Positions 23,499 to 35,924 of a stretch of DNA of 64,000 nt are shown here, in pieces (position 1 is the first letter of the stretch; every line of letters starts with the position of its first letter). The notes below the pieces were generated by a model that worked only from the letters and a program-made list of their open reading frames with translations, was not told where the DNA came from and searched no databases. This DNA comes from Allium sativum (Eukaryota > Streptophyta > Magnoliopsida > Asparagales > Amaryllidaceae), in NCBI GenBank assembly GCA_030737875.1, contig CM060924.1:151460197-151524196 (forward strand), in the 5' to 3' direction. The position numbers were made by a program, and so were the translations under genes.

Positions 23499-26400
23499 TG
23501 TAACACCCCACCACCTTTAAGGTCACTCACAAAGGGAATGCCTTAACTTTTGTGGAGCATTTTAGTAAACAGAACAAAAACTTAGAAGACAGATAAAACA
23601 GTACTTGAAAATTTTATAACTTTGTTTCAACAGAACCGAAATAAATTTGGTTACATTCTTTCAAATCACAATATCAAAATTCAAGTACAAAATATCAGTC
23701 TTGTACAAAGCCTTCAGAATGCATAGTTTAAAATCATAATCCTCATAGAACGGAAGCTATACAGAGCCAAGCCATACTTTAAGCACTTCAAGCGGAAGAA
23801 ATCTGGATCAAGCTAGAGTATTCCCTTCTATAAAACCTGGGCGGGGGTGGGGGGAACGGAAGAAAGGAGGCGAAACAACAAGGGTCAGACAAAAAGGCTG
23901 CAAGTCCAGTGATTTTCAGTTATGAACAGATAATAATAACTTGACATGAAAATAAAACTGGATGAGAGATAACTGTAACAGATGTTGCAGATATAACAGA
24001 GGAACAGAATGACATAAGCTATTTCTTTACACTTCTCTGCACTAATACTAGTATAACAGAATTAGGTGTCACCCTAATGTCTAAGCTAAAATAGAAACGG
24101 GTACAGAATAATTTCAACGCCGGCAATGGGCCTTTACCACCCGATCAGAAACAAACAGAAGCAGAATGTAGCATAAGGTGTACACTAGTAATTGGGCCTT
24201 TACCACCCAAGCAGATGGTACCTCGCAGAAACAGACAGGTGTTGCCACCCAACAGAAACATACGGTACCGACAGAAACAGACAGGACTAAGTGTACCCTA
24301 AAACCCTACCCCAAGTGATCGGCTCCCTAATACATAAATACCCTGTGTCGGCCCCACAATAGGGTGTATCACTCCCTAAAGTGACAACCAATTGGCAAAG
24401 ACCTATTTACAGATGTCACGACGTCTTACATCCTCGGAGGCAGACCGGGATCAATGCACGCACATGACCCGGTTGGAACGCACCATGAACACCCCTTGCC
24501 ATTATCAGAATAGACCGCTTAAAATTAGTTCAGTAAGCGTGCCCGGACCCTACCTACAGTTGGGTCAAAGTTTTGATACCAGAAAGGGTTACTGACTAAT
24601 ATGGGTCCCAAACAACAGATGACACAAGTAATTCCCCTCCTAACCTTCTGTCCCCAGACTAACAGATTTCAGATTAACTTGTTTACAAGTTTCAGACATA
24701 TAGAGTTTAGATTAACTAGTTCACAGATTAACAGATTTACAGGTTACAGATTAAACGGTTACAAATTGTCTAACTTTGTATTGGGCATACAGATTCACAA
24801 AACGGGTTTTTCAGATTCATTGGTCCAATTGGTTTAACCTTACCGACCCAACACGTTTTAGACATCATATTTATCTCAGATTTCCATTAATTAAATATTA
24901 ATGCCCAAACCTCTCACATTAGACTGACCGTTTGCTGCTACTGGTTAGGCCGGTTGGTTCCGGGCAGGTTTCTGTCGCAAACTGAGTCTAACCTCGGGTT
25001 TCAAGCACGTTATGACTAACTTATCACATTAGATCCTATTGTTTTTGGCCACTGTAATATGCTGGGAGGTTCCGGGAAGAATTACGCCGCAAACTCATTC
25101 TAACCTCGAGTTAGCCATGTTTATCTTTGCGTCCAATTAATTAATGATTTACCATTTATGCCCACGCCTAATATACATGTCAATTATTCATAGCTAATTC
25201 AGATTATGTCAATAATAGACTGAATATATCAACTTAACGGACATAGCAGATAACATATTTAGGCGACTTAACGGATTCAGCAGATTAAGCAACTAGCAGA
25301 TTTAGCAGATAACTGATTAGGCTTCTCAACAGATTTAGTTTGGCATTATCAACAGACTTAGCAGATGACAGATTTGGCAGATGAACAGATCTAGCAAACT
25401 AGGCAGTAGATTAGGCAATATAACAGAACTACCAGATTAGGCAAATATAGCAGAACTAGCAAATTAGGCAAATATAACAGATTTAATCATTCCTTAAAGT
25501 TTCACAAACATATCTTGCCTAAATATAAATCTTTCCTAAGTTCACATGCATAAATAATAGTCACGATTCATAATATGATCATATACCCCATGTTTGCACT
25601 AAATTTACATAGCACAGACTTTGGTCATAATTTACCATATATCATATGCTTCAATTTTTATTAAACTTGCATAATACAGAAGATCCATATATATATATAA
25701 TTTATACCAAATATAGCCATAGATTACTATGCATGTCATATATCCCAAAGGTCCCTACTTAGGTGTTTATTTACATTAATAGATATCCTACTTTCATGTA
25801 AATCTTTATACCTAAGCCATATTCTCTTTATCCCAAATCATATGTTCAATACAGTCTATATTTATGTTCAATTATATACCTTTTTATGTCGTGTCCACAA
25901 ATCATATGTTCAATACCTTTTTATGTTATAAATATAACATGTCCAATCATATTTCTCAGATTTATGTTCTAGCTGCAGTCCATGTTCTTTCCTCAAATCA
26001 TTCACCTATTGGTCATACCCAATTTATGCATCATTCATTTTACTGTCCCAAACCTTTTAGCGTATGTTAATCTCTTATGAGATTGGCTCAGGCTTATGGT
26101 AGCCTGGCTATAGCACAGAAAGTGGAAAGAGATACAAAATAAGATAGATCTAAACAGAACAGAATAGATATATTCTCAGATTTAGATTTACAATTCATGT
26201 CACAATTAGAATTAATGTTTATAGCGGAAAATAACTGTACTTTCCTTGGTTGGATTAAAGAAAGAACTTTAATTGTGGTAGAATCGTTCCTGAAGCTTTA
26301 ATCTCTAATTTGAATTGAGTTGCTTAGGTTGATGTTGATTAGCTTCTATTTTTGATTCCAACAGAGTAGCGACGCCATTTTTATTGTTATTCAGAACAGA

Positions 26401-26988
26401 GGCCGAGAAGAAGCAGAATAGAATTGTGTGTAGGGAAGGCTAGGTCTTAGGTTGTTTTTATAGGTGTAGCAATTCATTTCAGCCATCAGAATAACCCTAA
26501 AACCAATCCGGACCATCAAAAATCGTCCCAGGGCTTCAAAAACGTGTTCTGGACCGAAACAGGCCGACCAGGTCGACCTGTAGCGGGGGAGGTCGACACT
26601 ATAGTCGACCCCCATGGAGGAGGTCGACTCCCAGGTCGACCCCGGTCGACCTAGCCCCTAGGTCGACCTGCTCAGTTCTGTGCTGACTGAAACCTTCTGA
26701 ATCTTCTACAAACCATAAATTCTTCATCCGGACTCCGATTTTCAAAAACTCGGACACTATTTCATGTAAAATTTCGAGTGGTGATGTCCATTTTACCTAA
26801 TTTCTAATTCTTAAATTAATTATCCTCATTTTACTATCTTTTCCGTTATACACACCGTTATCGAACTAATTTTTTCTTCTCTTTCATGTATTAATTAATT
26901 CTTCTTATGCATCACCATTATTTACCTATCATAAGCATATTTTCATATATTTTATTTTTAATTATACTTAAAAATGCGGGGTGTTACA
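23499..26988 (-). repeat. 5' LTR of the gag-only element
   Basis: It mirrors the left LTR with several percent divergence by eye. The palindrome cluster is at about 26565-26672 and the TATA box at about 26456-26462. It lacks the 13-base G-run present at 20941-20953 in the left LTR. Confidence 0.9.
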
Positions 26989-29900
26989 GATAATATTTTC
27001 AAAATGTTATATTTTGAAATCACTTCTTTTCCAATATTCGAATAAAATCGATATAAATATCGTTCACGTCAAAATGGCGCAAATCTAACCAACACGGCTT
27101 TATATTTCAACAACATCGTTATTATATTCAACAAATGAATATTTTCTTCAACACATGAATATGTAAATTTTATTTCAACAAATGACTAATCTCAACAAAT
27201 GAGTACCGTCAACACATGAGTATTTTTATTCTTCAACACATGAATTTAATTCATTTCAACACATGAATATTTATTTCTCAATATTCTTTATTTTCTAAAT
27301 TGGAATGAGGCCCAATCAATTACCATATAATGTTAATTATATGGATTCCATACAACACATGTATACAACAGCCACGATAAATAATCAACCATCGTCCAAA
27401 GTGCACAACACAACCGTCTGTCAGCCTATCGATCGACATACAATTAATTATTGGGACTAGTGTACATCACAATACCCGTGTGGGGTTTCACATCAACAAC
27501 TCAGATTTTATTTGTCCAGTTGGGCGACGTGTAAAATTTATCGTCCCAATCAAGACCAGTCCAATCAGCGTACATAAACAAACCGTCTGGTTTATAAATG
27601 AATATTTTATTTTATTCACTTCAATGTTAAAAATTATATTTTTAACAATAAAATATTTTCTTTCAACACATGAATTTAATTTATTTTTCTAACATATTTT
27701 AGAAAATTTTTGCGGCATAATGGCACGATACTAGAAACGGGACAAAGCCTAGACTTATCCCCGGTCTAATAATGGCCCACGCCATACATATATCAATCAA
27801 ATCAATTTCATTATTCCATACAATCCAATTCAAATCAAATAATCTAATCAATTTCACAATCAAACAAACAAGTCCATGGTCTGTGGACGATGGTGTCGGG
27901 TGCTACTAAACACCGTCTGCATCCTAGTATATATTTCTAACTAGGAAATAAAATTTAAAGTGAGAAATTCTCACCCAAGCTATACCAAACACCGCGACTC
28001 TTCTTATGTAGGAAATCTTCACCTTTTCGTCCCTTGTCACTTTCGTTGCCCGCACTCACTACATATATAAAAATCACATTTTTATATTCTCTAGTGTATA
28101 AAAATCATATTTTTAAATTCGCTACATATATAAAAATCAAATTTTTATCTTCACTTTGTTATAAAAATTATATTTCTATATCGCTCTTCTTCTAATAAAG
28201 ATTATATTTTTATTACTCTACTTATATAATAAAAATCATATTTTTATCGTGTTAAAAATAAAATCCTTCTCCATATTAAAACTAACCTTTCTCTATATAA
28301 AAATCTCGCCCTTTCAAATATAAAGATTTCGCCTTTTCCTTTATAAATATTTCTCCTTTTCCTTTCTAAAGATTTCGCCTTTTCCTTATATAAAGATTTC
28401 ATCTTTTCCATATATAAAGATTTCGCCTTTTCCTTTATAAAGATTTCATATTTCTTTTATCATTCCTATAATGTAAAAATTATAATTTTTTTCTCTTCTT
28501 TCCTATAAAAATATATACTTTTCCTATATAAAAGTCATGCCTTTTCTAATAAAAATATAAACTTTTCGTTTGTAAAGATCTAAACTTTTCGTTTATAAAA
28601 ATCCAAACCTTTCATAGCGTCGTTCATATCAAAATCATGTTTTACGCTTCATAAAAATCAAATCTTTAATCCGCTACATATATATAAAAATCGAGTATTT
28701 GCTTTATAAAAATTCATAACTTTGCATTTAAATAACTTCATGACTTTGCATTACAAGAACTGAAAATAACTTAGCATTTAAACAAATTCTTTACACAATA
28801 ATAAATAATGAAGAAGAAAAAAAAGGACTCACATTTTAAATTGGAAGAGGGAGGGGAAGGATGTTCACTGCCATCGATGGGAAAAGGGGATGTTCAGATC
28901 GAAAAAAGGGGGGAAAGGGAAGAAGCAGCAGCGGCTGCTCCGCCAGGCAGTAGGGGTGCGGAGCGGAGGCCGGGCTGGAGAGGGACTAGGGGGGGGCGTG
29001 CGAAGCTTCTAGGGTTGGGCGGTGGAAGCGTGGGGGTTCGTGCTTGATTGCGTCGAGAGGGGGGGAAGATGGAGGAAGGCCTCGCCGGAGAAGGAGGCGG
29101 AAGGAGGGGCTGGGGCAAGCCGCGCCTTGTGGCGCGGTGGCACACTGCTCGGAGGAGCGGCGGCGCTCCTCCCTTTTCTTCTTCTTTTTTTCAATTTATC
29201 TGATCTGGAAATAAACAAACGGGGGGGGGGGGGGGGCTTAGTTTAAAGGAGAGAAAAGAAGGTGGGGCGTTATTATTTAATTATTTTAATTTTCCTCTTT
29301 TAAAACCCTAAGTGTTGAATTTTCGTTCAAACTCCAATCAGGACCCAACGACTGTCGTCCCCAGCATTTTACCCACATTTCGGACACAATGGGATATGTA
29401 TCGCAGGCCAATTCGGCTATTACGATTAGTTTCCATTGAATTTAAAATGTAAATCTTTATATATTCAATTTAAACGCACATTTCAATTTACCGGGGCCAC
29501 ATACTAACTCGAAAAATTCCAGAAAAATTATTCCTAGCTTCGTATTGACGATACGGTCCCAACAAAACTAGTTTCATCAAATTTTGAGACCGTTTGAAAA
29601 ATGGTCATTTTCTGGTCGACCCGATTTAACTGAAACTGTTCAAAACACGTTTATCTTCGCCACGCTCACATATTGATTCAAAAAATTATGAATTTTGAAA
29701 CCTAGCAATAATTTGACATCCCGGATCCAATAAATGTGGTTTCGTCGAAAACCAAGGTCATTTGCAAAATTTCCATTTTCAAAGGCCTTTATATATATAT
29801 TAAAATATATATAAATTCCATAGCGACTTTTCTCAATTTTAAAATGGACATATCTCTCAACTTTTAAAGTGAAATCTCAGTTTCCAAGCTTCGTTAGAAA

Positions 29901-30173
29901 GATATGATTAAACAGATTCGAATATTTCTTGTTTCGTCCAATTCCGACTCAAATTGAATCCTGTGTATTCATTTAAAATTCAAAATCGAATTTTCGAACT
30001 GCAGGGCCATTTCAGGCTCATTATATAATTAAAATAATATTATTCGTTTTCACTTCGTCGAAAATAAATTTATCGTCGTTTTTATTTAAAATAATCCATT
30101 TTAAATATTCAAAATTCATTAAATTTGCCAAAATAAAAATTTTAAACTGGCTCAGAATTTCCGGGTTGTTACA

Positions 30174-30274
30174 ATGACGATGTGACATTCAAAGTGAATA
30201 AACGTGTGATCTATCAGAGATAAGCGTGGCCTCTAGCCTCACAACCGGGAAATGACAAAAATTGGGCAGGCAGC
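30174..30274 (+). mobile_element. host LTR, third piece (short spacer between two nested elements)
   Basis: About 100 bp of host sequence lie between duplication ATGAC (30174-30178) and duplication GCAGC (30270-30274). The text GCCTCACAACCGGGAAATGAC resembles GCCTCACACCCCGGTATGAAC in the gag-pol LTR near 35712. That places it in the 3' third of a related LTR. Confidence 0.7.
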
Positions 30275-31189
30275 TGTAACGACCCAGAAAATCTGAACCA
30301 ATTTAAAATTTTTAAATTGGCTAAAATAATGGATTTTAAATATTCAAAATAAATATTTTAAATAATGGCGATGAAAACTGAGTTGAAATCGACAATTGAA
30401 AACGAATATAATTAATTATAATTATATATAAAATTGAAAATGGCGCGGTAGTTCGATAATTCGATTTCAAACTTCAATTGAATATACCGGGTGCAAAACA
30501 ATCCGGATTTTAGTGAAACCAAAAATATTTAAATATGTTAGTGAATATCTTTCTAACGAACCTGACCAATCGAAATTTGGTAGCGGGAATCAAAAGATAT
30601 GTCCAGTTGAAAATTCTGAATAGTCGCTATGGAATTCAGGCCCTTAAAAATGGACATTTTGCAAACGACCTCGGATTTCGACGAAACCACTTTTGTTAGG
30701 TCTGTAGTGTCAAGTTATTGTTAGGTTTCAAATTTCATAATTTTTCGAATCAATATGTGAGCGTGGCAAAGGAAAACGCGTTTGACCGATTTCAGTTGAT
30801 TTTAATCGACTGGAAATTGACCATTTTTCAAACGGTCTCAGAATTCGACGAAACCAGTTTTGTTAGGACCGGATCGTCAATACGAAGCTAGAAAATATTT
30901 TTCTAGAATTTTTCTAGTTAGTATGTGACCCCGATAATTTGAAATGTGCGTTTAAAATTCAATATAGTGATTTGAATGAAAATTCAAAAGGAAACTGATT
31001 GTAACGATCAAATCAGCTTGCGATACATATCCCATTGTGTTCGGAATGGGGGTAAAACGCTATGGACGACAGGCGGTGGGCCTCGTTTCGAGGGCATATG
31101 TAAAAGTCAACCTTTTGCGAAATTAAATAATTAAATAATTAAATAATTAAATAATTTTAATTCCCTCCCTCCCCTTTATCTTCTTCCTG

Positions 31190-31325
31190 CCCCCCCCCCC
31201 CCCCCCCCGAAGTCAACGCCTCTCCGTCGAAGCTCGAAGCCGCCGACGAAGCTACCCCCCCTCGCTGGCGACGCTGAAGCCGCCGACGACCTCTTCTTCC
31301 CCCCCCCACTTCTTCGCAGAGCATG
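31190..31325 (+). promoter_or_regulatory. GC-rich gene-like exon and splice donor in the 5' LTR
   Basis: After a C-run comes GAAGTCAACGCCTCTCCGTC and repeated GAAGCCGCCGACGA words, ending GCAGAGCATG|GTAAGCC with the donor GT at 31326-31327. The 3' LTR has GAGCAAG|GTAAGCC (GT 42619-42620). An AT-rich stretch of about 2.96 kb follows, up to TTCTTTGAACAG at 34283. Together these look like exon 1 and intron 1 of a transcript starting in the LTR. No RNA evidence is available to me. Confidence 0.5.
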
Positions 31326-32032
31326 GTAAGCCTTTTTACTTTATTTTTTTATTTTTTTTAAGTTCTGGAAAAAAAAAAAAACTGATTTCGTTTAATAAAA
31401 AAAACTGTTTTTATAAAAAGAAAAACTGTTTTTTTTAAGCAATTTAAAACTGATTTTTTTTATATAGAAAAGTATAAAACAGATTTTTTATAGAAAATAA
31501 AAACTGATTTAGTTTAAAAATAAAAACTGACTTAGTTTTAAAAGTATAAAACAGATTTTTATAAAAGAATTTTTAAAACTGATTTTGTAAAAAGAAAGTA
31601 AAAACTGATTTGATTTTTAAAAGTATTTTAAAACTGAATTTTAAAAAAGTATAAAACTGATTTCAAAAGAATTTAAATGCTGATTTTAAAAGCAAAATAA
31701 TAAACTGATTTTATTTTAGATCAGTATAAAACAGATTTTTATAAAAGAATTTTTAAAACTGATTTTATAAAGAGTAAAAACTGAAATTTTTATAAAGTAA
31801 AAACTGCATTTTTATAAAAGGAAAAAAACTGATTTGTTAGAACTTTAAAACTGAATTTTTAAAAGATTTTAAAAACTGTTTTTTTTAGAAGAAACTAAAA
31901 CTGCATTTTATAAAAATAAAAACTGCATTTTTTTATAAAGATAAAAACTGCATTTTTATAAAAGAGAAAAACTGATTTTATTTTGAACTTTAAACTAGGA
32001 AAAAGGTTTAATCTTTTAGTAGAAAAAGATTT

Positions 32033-32300
32033 GAACTTGCAAAAGTAAAAATCATATTTTTATATGTTGAAAGCAAAAGTAAAAATCATATTTTTATATG
32101 TTGAAAGCAAAAGTAAAAATCATATTTTTATATGTTGAAAGCAAAAGTAAAAATCATATTTTTATATGTTGAAAGCAAAAGTAAAAATCATATTTTTATA
32201 TGTTGAAAAATCATATTTTTATATGTTGAAAGCAAAAGTAAAAATCATATTTTTATATGTTGAAAGCAAAAGTAAAAATCATATTTTTATATATTGAATA
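32033..32300 (+). repeat. 34-bp tandem array in the LTR
   Basis: The unit AAAAGTAAAAATCATATTTT plus TATATGTTGAAAGC is repeated about eight times, one copy shortened. The 3' LTR carries the same array at about 43333-43590. It lies in the putative intron. Confidence 0.9.
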
Positions 32301-32509
32301 GCGAAGTCAAAATTCGATTTTTATATATTGAATAGCATAGTAAAAATTCTATTTTTACATATGCAGAGAATACGGGTGAAAGCGACAAATAGGCGAAGAT
32401 TTCTATTAAGAAGAGTCTTGAAGTTGGATAGCTATTGGTGAGATTTCTGATTTAAAAATTATATATATATATATATGCGTGAATATGAAAGTGAATTGCT
32501 ATATATTTA

Positions 32510-32541
<32 letters not shown>

Positions 32542-32869
32542 CGCCCCTCGTCCACAAACCATGGACGATATTTATTGGTTGAAATTGTTGTGATAATTGG
32601 TTGATAACGAATGGTTGTTTGGGATTGTTTGTGATTGATATTGGTTGATTGTGGTTGAAAAATACCCATTGGTGGTTGTGAAATATTTGGTTGAAACCAC
32701 ATAGGATTAGTTTGTGGAAATGAAATAAATATATACATGCCGCCTGTGTGCGAACTAGATGCATGTTTCCCATTGTCAAAAACCGCGAGGTTTTAAGGTA
32801 GAGCGAGGAGCCGTACTAGGGACGGTGCCGGTGTAACTACCCAGCCGTTATGCTGCCGAAATTTTGAAT

Positions 32870-33895
32870 AACATTCATGTGTTGAATTGATATTCATTCG
32901 TTGTTTAGAAATTCATGTGTTGAATTGATATTCATTCGTTGTTTAGAAATTCATGTGTTGAATGGTATTCATATTTTGAAATAAACTTTTTGAAAATAAA
33001 AATCACATTTTTATCTATATATAAAAACAATAGAAAACATTCATGTGTTGAATTGATATTCATTCGTTGTTTAGAAATTCATGTGTTGAATGGTATTCAT
33101 ATTTTGAAATAAACTGTTTGAAAATAAAAATCACATTTTTATCTATATATAAAAACAATAGAAAACATTCATGTGTTGAATTGATATTCATTCGTTGTTT
33201 AGAAATTCATGTGTTGAATGGTATTCATATTTTGAAATAAACTGTTTGAAAATAAAAATCACATTTTTATCTATATATAAAAACAATAGAAAACATTCAT
33301 GTGTTGAATTGATATTCATTCGTTGTTTAGAAATTCATGTGTTGAATGGTATTCATATTTTGAAATAAACTGTCTGAAAATAAAAATCACATTTTTATCT
33401 ATATATAAAAACAATAGAAAACATTCATGTGTTGAATTGATATTCATTCGTTGTTCAGAAATTCATGTGTTGAATGGTATTCATATTTTGAAATAAATTG
33501 TTTGATAATAAAAATCACATTTTTATCTATATATAAAAACTATAGAAAACATTCATGTGTTGAATTGATATTCATTCGTTGTTTAGAAATTCATGTGTTG
33601 AATGGTATTCATATTTTGAAATAAATTGTTTCATAATAAAAATCACATTTTTATCTATATATAAAAACAATAGAAAACATTCATGTGTTGAATTGATATT
33701 CATTCGTTGTTTAGAAATTCATGTGTTGAATGGTATTCATATTTTGAAATAAACTGTTTGATAATAAAAATCACATTTTTATCTATATATAAAAACAATA
33801 GAAAACATTCATGTGTTGAATTGATATTCATTCGTTGTTTAGAAATTCATGTGTTGAATGGTATTCATATTTTGAAATAAATTGTTTGATAATAA
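32870..33895 (+). repeat. 129-bp tandem array in the 5' LTR
   Basis: Units begin AACATTCATGTGTTGAATTG at about 33036 and recur every 129 bp, seven times, with a partial lead-in. Each unit contains two ATTCATGTGTTGAAT words and one AAAATCACATTTTTATCT word. The same words, unarrayed, occur in the minus-strand giant LTRs (10740-10890). Confidence 0.92.
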
Positions 33896-34283
33896 AAAAT
33901 CACCTTTTATCGACTATATGAACTATGTAAAATAACCTCGATTTAAAAGAAATTGTTTTATGATAAAATTTTCATTTTTATCACCAACTTGAACTATATA
34001 GAAAAATAGTGTTTTGAAATGAATCGTGTTACAATAAAAATCACATTTTTATTGTATGCATAAATCGTTGAAATGTGAAATGTTAAAAATAGCCACTTGT
34101 TCAAAATAAACATATATGAGTTGAAATATTCATTAATTAGCTAATGAAATGATTTGCACCTATTTATGTAACATTAGAATGAATGGAGTTTTTAAACCAA
34201 ATAGAAATCAAATATGAAGTTGAATAGAAAATGAAAAATGATATGAACTGTATATATATGTACATGCAATATTCTTTGAACAG

Positions 34284-34510
34284 GTTATAGCAAAGGGGCT
34301 AGAGAAGAGGAATAAAATTTTGTGCCCGACAAATAGGTACACATTTACTGATTTGTTTGGGTGATGATTTTGAGCCTGTTGGCTAGCCGCTTGGCTTTTT
34401 CTTTTTCTTTTTGAGATTAGAAGGACCGGGACGCTATTTGCGATTTCCAGACGCTCCCGGTGCAGGGGAGGTTATGGCGAAATTTTTCCAAAATTTAAGG
34501 TGTTAGAAAA
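34284..34510 (+). other. block shared with the interior of the non-autonomous element (putative exon 2)
   Basis: It begins GTTATAGCAAAGGGGCTAGA directly after the acceptor-like TTCTTTGAACAG, includes GCCCGACAAATAGGTACACA and ends near GGGAGGTTATGGCGAAATTT. The minus-strand element has the equivalent sequence at about 14188-13960, in its internal region. The 3' LTR copy is 45591-45817. After splicing, the 5' LTR's ATG would read into 26 more codons before TGA, but the 3' LTR lacks that ATG. Confidence 0.7.
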
Positions 34511-35910
34511 TTTTTTGAAGTGAAAACGATATAGAAATCCGTGAATGAACTATATTTATATAACTATATAAATATAAATAAAATTAAAACGAAACGAGGC
34601 CGTGCAGTTCGTATTTTGAAACCGTGATTTCAAACGACTAGTACGGGAAATCCGACCATTGGATTTTCCCGAAACCTCAACCGTCGGGTTCGCCTTGGAA
34701 TAATCTTTCCAACGGCACCAACCTTGTAAAAATCCAACGGTTGGATTGTCCGGAATGTTTAATTCAAATTTGAAGAAAAACAGCGCCAGAATCGATTTTA
34801 TTTATATATAAATATAAATAGAATTATATTTAATCGAATAACGACGTTGCAGTTCGTATTTTGAAATCGAAAATTCAAACGATTGTACCGGGAGATCCGA
34901 CCGTCGGATTGTCCCGAAACTGGAACCGTTGGATTCGTTTTGAAAAGACCTTTCTAATGATGTAAATTTTGTGAAGATCCAACGGTTAGATTTTCAGATA
35001 TGTGTAAATCAAATCTGAAGAAAAACAGCGCCACGGCCGCCTTATGGCCCGAAGCGTCGTTTTGAATAAAATGACTATTTTAAAATAAATAAAAATAGCG
35101 ATAAATAGTTATAAAATATCATAAGCAATATGGAATGGAAATAAACTGAATTTGCTTGATTTATGTGATATTTGATGGTTGAATGTGTTTGGTGTGAAAA
35201 TTACATTAAAGAACAAAATTGGTGTTGTCGAATAATTTAACCATTGAAATAAATCGAATTGAAATTCTAAATATACGTGAATTATTTGAAAAGGCCGAGT
35301 TAATTCTCATTTCGAATAATTGACCGACGATTGAAATTCGAAGATGAAGACGGTGGTCGAAGACCGGAGATATTCACCTCGTTTGGATGGTAACCGAGGT
35401 CCTGATTGGGAGGCATCCCGAAATATGGATAATGAGTGGTGATCGTTCAGACGTACGTGTTGATCAAAGGGTTTGCGAGGTATTTAGTGCCTCCGGTTTC
35501 GTTCAGACCCAGATCGGACTTGTAAATGGACTGTGTGTCCGACATTGGAATTTGTTCTGTGTGATTGATAGCCATCAGTTGCACGGTATGAATGGCCTGT
35601 GTGGCATGCTAAGATGCAGTGATCAGGGCTTCTGTTGAAAAGCAAAGTCTTGTGGTGATCATCAAAGCACCGCCTGTGTGGCGTAGCTTTGTGTATAACG
35701 TAAATTCGCGAGCCTCACACCCCGGTATGAACCTAAAACGGGAGGAAGGACCTCAGGGAGGGCATGCGTTTCTTTCTAGCTAGGGTGGTGTCAGTGACCT
35801 ACCAGCCCTGACATTTATATACTTTTCACCTATGTGGTTGTTGCTGTTGCGAGGCGCCTCGGTTTGATCGGACGATCCGGGTCCGATGGAGTCATTCGTT
35901 GGCTCGTTGA

Positions 35911-35924
35911 CGCCCCAAAGGGCG
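35911..35924 (+). other. conserved CGCCC hairpin in the LTR 3' part
   Basis: CGCCC-CAAA-GGGCG followed by GGGAAACGTATTGTTCAGG. Equivalents with loop CATA are in both minus-strand giant LTRs (about 8645-8670 and 15885-15910) and in the old plus-strand LTR (about 62873-62890). The loop varies while the arms are kept. Confidence 0.55.

Larger units (their letters stand above)
17861..26988 (-). mobile_element. gag-only LTR retrotransposon (non-autonomous Ty3/gypsy type)
   Basis: LTRs of 3,515 bp (17861-21375) and 3,490 bp (23499-26988) flank an internal region of 2,123 bp. Their ends are TGTAACACCCC...GGGGTGTTACA. The flanks GATAG (17856-17860) and GATAA (26989-26993) are a five-base duplication with one change. 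The PBS is next to the right LTR and the PPT next to the left one, so it reads on the minus strand. It carries gag but no protease, reverse transcriptase or integrase. It must depend on enzymes from another element. It is nested in the 5' LTR of the 7623-30173 element. Confidence 0.92.
7623..30173 (-). mobile_element. non-autonomous giant-LTR retrotransposon (Ty3/gypsy-type), itself interrupted
   Basis: Both ends are flanked by ATGAC (7618-7622 and 30174-30178). On the minus strand the LTR starts TGTAACAACCCGG and ends ...GGTCGCTTCA or ...GGTAGCTTCA. The 5' LTR (14866-30173) holds a nested element of 9,128 bp; without it the LTR is about 6.18 kb. The 3' LTR is 7623-13820 (6,198 bp). The internal region is only 1,045 bp and codes for nothing. 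The PBS and PPT resemble those of the gag-pol element at 30275-48152, so that type of element may supply its proteins. In the first roughly 95 bases from the inner and outer LTR ends I count about six mismatches, so it is clearly older than the plus-strand element. Confidence 0.92.
14866..30173 (-). repeat. 5' LTR of the non-autonomous element, split by a nested insertion
   Basis: The two halves are 14866-17860 and 26989-30173. They join at ...AAATGATAATATTTTC, which is intact in the sister LTR near 10600-10620. The copy repeats all features of the 3' LTR: CCCCGAAGG cores at 15555, 16474 and 17037, donor GTGAGT at 28832-28827, a GC-rich exon zone at about 28833-29200 and a 13-15 base G-run near 29221. 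Confidence 0.9.

Noticed and set aside
32033..32300. Regular array resembling CRISPR repeats
   Set aside because: Units are directly joined without unique spacers, AT-rich, and present in both LTRs of a plant retroelement.
34284..34370. Short spliced peptide starting at the ATG before the 5' LTR donor
   Set aside because: The 3' LTR has AAG instead of ATG before its donor and the peptide resembles nothing I know; I keep the splice sites as a finding but not a protein.
35387..35638. 83-codon frame present in both chromovirus LTRs (also 46694-46945)
   Set aside because: The two LTRs are near-identical by descent, so its presence in both is uninformative; the homologous part of the other LTR families has indels and no such frame.
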